Part shown: positions 30,892 to 32,980 of the stretch, in pieces
Position numbering within the stretch: the first letter of the stretch is position 1
How the letters are laid out: every line of letters starts with the position of its first letter
DNA from: Planctomycetota bacterium
Lineage (GTDB): Bacteria > Planctomycetota > Planctomycetia > Pirellulales > JADFKK01
NCBI GenBank assembly: GCA_022564995.1
Contig: JADFKK010000055.1
Location: 1-32,980, forward strand
Direction: 5' to 3'
DNA length: 32,980 bases
The notes under the pieces: generated by a model
Told to the model about the DNA's origin: nothing
The model's input: only the letters and a program-made list of their open reading frames with translations
The model's database searches: none
Position numbers and translations under genes: made by a program

Positions 30892-32980
30892 ATGACCCGT
30901 AACAAAAAATCTTCGCTGGCGATGTTCGCCCGGCCGCTGACGGCGCTAGCGCTAACAACGGCCGTACTGATCGTTTCCGTTTCAGGCTGCGGCGGCTGTC
31001 AGCGCGTGCCCGATTGGTGGACGCAGGAGGGTTCGATCGACTCGCAGCCGTTGGCCGAGCGCCCGCAGCGGGAAGATGGACCGTTGTTCGAGAAGATCGA
31101 CGCGGCGCACACGGGCATCGACTTCACGATCACCTGGGACAAGCCGGCGAAATACGATCGGTTGTTTTACGGGCAAAACACGGGCGGCGGCGTCTGCATC
31201 GGCGATTACGACGGCGACGGCCGGCCGGATGTCTATTTGACAAGCCCCTCCGGCGGAAATCGGCTGTATCGCAATCTGGGCGATTTTCGCTTTGAAGACG
31301 TTACGGAGGCGGCCGGATTGCTGGATGCCGATTTTTGGGGCAATGGCGCCACGTTCGTCGACATCGACAACGATTACGACTTGGATCTGTACCTCTGCGG
31401 TTACGACATGCCGAATCGGCTCTATATCAACCAGGGCGACGGTACGTTCGTCGAGCGGGCCGCCGAGTACGGGCTGGACTACCAGGGCGCCAGCGTGATG
31501 ATGAACTTCGCCGACTATGACAACGACGGCGACTTGGACGGCTACCTGCTCACTGCGGGTCTCCAGCCGGGCAAAGAACATGCATTCGCAGTCCTCTACG
31601 AGGGCGACAAACCGGTCATCCCCGACGATCTGCGCGAATACTGGAAGCTCATCTACGTGCCCGGCGATCGAGCGAAACAGGTCGAGGCGGCCCAGTTCGA
31701 TCATTTTTATCGCAACAATGGCGATGGCACGTTCACCGAGGTAACGAAGGCGGCGGGCATCGACGGCGCCGACTTCGGTCAGGCCGCGATCTGGTTCGAC
31801 TTCAACAACGACGGCTGGGTCGATCTTTACGTCGCCAACGACTATTGGGGCCCGGACTATCTGTACCGCAACAACGGCGACGGCACATTCACCGACGTGG
31901 CCCCGACGATGATTGCCCACACCCCGCGCAGCTCGATGGGCGTCGACGCGGCCGACATCAACGGCGACGGGCGAATCGATCTGCTCGCGACCGACATGTC
32001 GGGCACGAACCACTACAAGCAGAAGCTCGGCATGGGCGACATGAGCACCTCGGGCTGGTTTCTGGAGTATGGCCAGCCGCGCCAGTACATGCGCAACGCC
32101 GTCTTCCTGAATACCGGTTCTGAGCGATTCATGGAGGTCGCGCACCTGACCGGTCTGGCAAATACCGATTGGACGTGGACGCCCCGCTTCGAAGACTTTG
32201 ACAGCGACGGACGTGTCGACCTGTTTGTTACCAACGGGATGACGCGGGACTTTATGAATACCGATTTGAACGATCTGTGTGTTAGCAGACATAAGGAAGG
32301 AACGCCGGAGTTCTTCGCTTTTTGGCGCGAGCAGGGCTTCAAGAAGGACCACAATCTGGCGTTCAAAAACCTCGGCGATTTGCGGTTCAAGTCGGTCGGA
32401 AAGGAATGGGGACTCGATCTTCTGGGAGTCAGCTTCGGCGCGGCGACGGGAGATCTTGACGGCGACGGCGATCTGGATCTGGTCGTCAACAATATGGACC
32501 AGCCAGCCGGCGTTTACCGCAACCGCTCGTCGCGGGGCAACCTTGTGAAGATTCGGCTGCGGGGAACGCTGAGCAACCGCTATGGCATTGGGGCCACGGT
32601 CCGGCTGCGGACCGCCGCCGGAGAGCAGGTCCGAAATCATGTGGTCACCCGAGGCTGGACGTCGTGCGGGGAGTCGATCATCCACTTTGGGCTGGGCGAC
32701 GAGGCAAAAATTCAGCAACTCGCGGTGCATTGGCCCAGCGGACACGTCCAGCGGTTCGAGAACCTTGATGCGGGCCGCTCCTACACGATCACCGAGCCGT
32801 TTTCAGACGCGCCGCCGCTGGCGAAGCCGACGCCGCCAGAGACGCTGTTCGTTGCATCGGACCGGCTCCAAGCCGCTCGACACGAGGAACAGCCGTTCGA
32901 TGATTTCAAGCGACAGCCGCTGCTTCCGAATAAACTTTCGCAGCTCGGGCCGGGAATCGCCTGGGGCGACGTCGACGGGG
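30892..32980 (+). CDS. Large FG-GAP/ASPIC-UnbV (CRTAC-type) lipoprotein, runs off the window
   Basis: The frame is open from ATG 30892 to the end of the window, at least 696 codons. The lipobox is VSGC with Cys33. After DGPLFEKIDAAHTGIDFTIT, a run of calcium-loop motifs appears: DYDGDGRPD, DIDNDYDLD, DYDNDGDLD, DFNNDGWVD, DINGDGRID, DFDSDGRVD and DLDGDGDLD, forming a seven-bladed FG-GAP propeller. The ASPIC/UnbV domain follows (NRYGIGATVRLRTAAGEQVR, IIHFGLGDEAKIQQLAVHWP). The text then opens what looks like a second propeller (LGPGIAWGDVDG), so the complete protein is probably the long double-module form of about 1,100 residues. Likely an outer-surface adhesion or carbohydrate-associated protein; no enzymatic residues are evident. 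Confidence 0.9.
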   Translation, partial: MTRNKKSSLAMFARPLTALALTTAVLIVSVSGCGGCQRVPDWWTQEGSIDSQPLAERPQREDGPLFEKIDAAHTGIDFTITWDKPAKYDRLFYGQNTGGGVCIGDYDGDGRPDVYLTSPSGGNRLYRNLGDFRFEDVTEAAGLLDADFWGNGATFVDIDNDYDLDLYLCGYDMPNRLYINQGDGTFVERAAEYGLDYQGASVMMNFADYDNDGDLDGYLLTAGLQPGKEHAFAVLYEGDKPVIPDDLREYWKLIYVPGDRAKQVEAAQFDHFYRNNGDGTFTEVTKAAGIDGADFGQAAIWFDFNNDGWVDLYVANDYWGPDYLYRNNGDGTFTDVAPTMIAHTPRSSMGVDAADINGDGRIDLLATDMSGTNHYKQKLGMGDMSTSGWFLEYGQPRQYMRNAVFLNTGSERFMEVAHLTGLANTDWTWTPRFEDFDSDGRVDLFVTNGMTRDFMNTDLNDLCVSRHKEGTPEFFAFWREQGFKKDHNLAFKNLGDLRFKSVGKEWGLDLLGVSFGAATGDLDGDGDLDLVVNNMDQPAGVYRNRSSRGNLVKIRLRGTLSNRYGIGATVRLRTAAGEQVRNHVVTRGWTSCGESIIHFGLGDEAKIQQLAVHWPSGHVQRFENLDAGRSYTITEPFSDAPPLAKPTPPETLFVASDRLQAARHEEQPFDDFKRQPLLPNKLSQLGPGIAWGDVDG

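Noticed and set aside
30982..32745. 587-codon minus-strand ORF opposite the large FG-GAP gene
   Set aside because: The plus strand carries unmistakable calcium-loop repeats; the minus frame is a Val/Asp/Ile-rich mirror of those repeats.

Overview
The window looks like a chromosomal segment of a GC-rich planctomycete (Planctomycetota, probably Pirellulales-like). The pointers are gene content typical of that group: formylglycine sulfatases, DUF1080-type lectin-fold proteins, FG-GAP/ASPIC-UnbV (CRTAC-type) proteins, a LamG PEP-CTERM protein and a Gfo/Idh/MocA oxidoreductase. Taxonomy and all family names are recognised by eye; no database search was run.

Layout. Bases 1-2830 are a gene graveyard: pieces of a lamin-tail-like protein, recO, a sulfatase, a zeta-toxin-like gene, a group II intron reverse transcriptase with two internal deletions, and a doubly deleted IS110-family transposase. 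A DUF4139 protein (3050-4885) follows, then a second chimera of broken genes (AAA ATPase plus PQQ beta-propeller, 5020-5580). From 5883 to 8241 there are three exported proteins, one a predicted type-1 copper lipoprotein. A complete iron/phosphonate-type ABC importer (binding lipoprotein, fused permease, ATPase; 8294-11618) is next, then a sulfatase (11727-13067). UspA and an enlarged sodium:amino-acid symporter lie on the minus strand (13081-15877).

The functional centre is an iron-sulfur operon (16188-22009): a SufR-like regulator with a perfect 12-bp operator palindrome over its own -35 box, an isolated nuoB, sufC, sufB, sufD, a Rieske ferredoxin and a MIP18/SufT-like protein. A cysteine desulfurase is absent from the window. 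Heptamer repeats run through the sufC stop codon, and a MITE-like element sits between sufB and sufD.

The right part (22019-32980) holds a translationally coupled oxidoreductase/DUF3037 pair (minus), DUF1080, a small conserved protein, a secreted beta-propeller, two FG-GAP/ASPIC-UnbV genes and a remnant of a third, and a PEP-CTERM protein with a strong terminator. The most striking single observation is an in-frame TGA inside the minus-strand FG-GAP gene (27224-27226). About 200 well-conserved codons follow it in the same frame, and a 7-bp hairpin sits where a bacterial SECIS element would be expected. This is a candidate new selenoprotein family; a nonsense mutation or sequencing error is the alternative.
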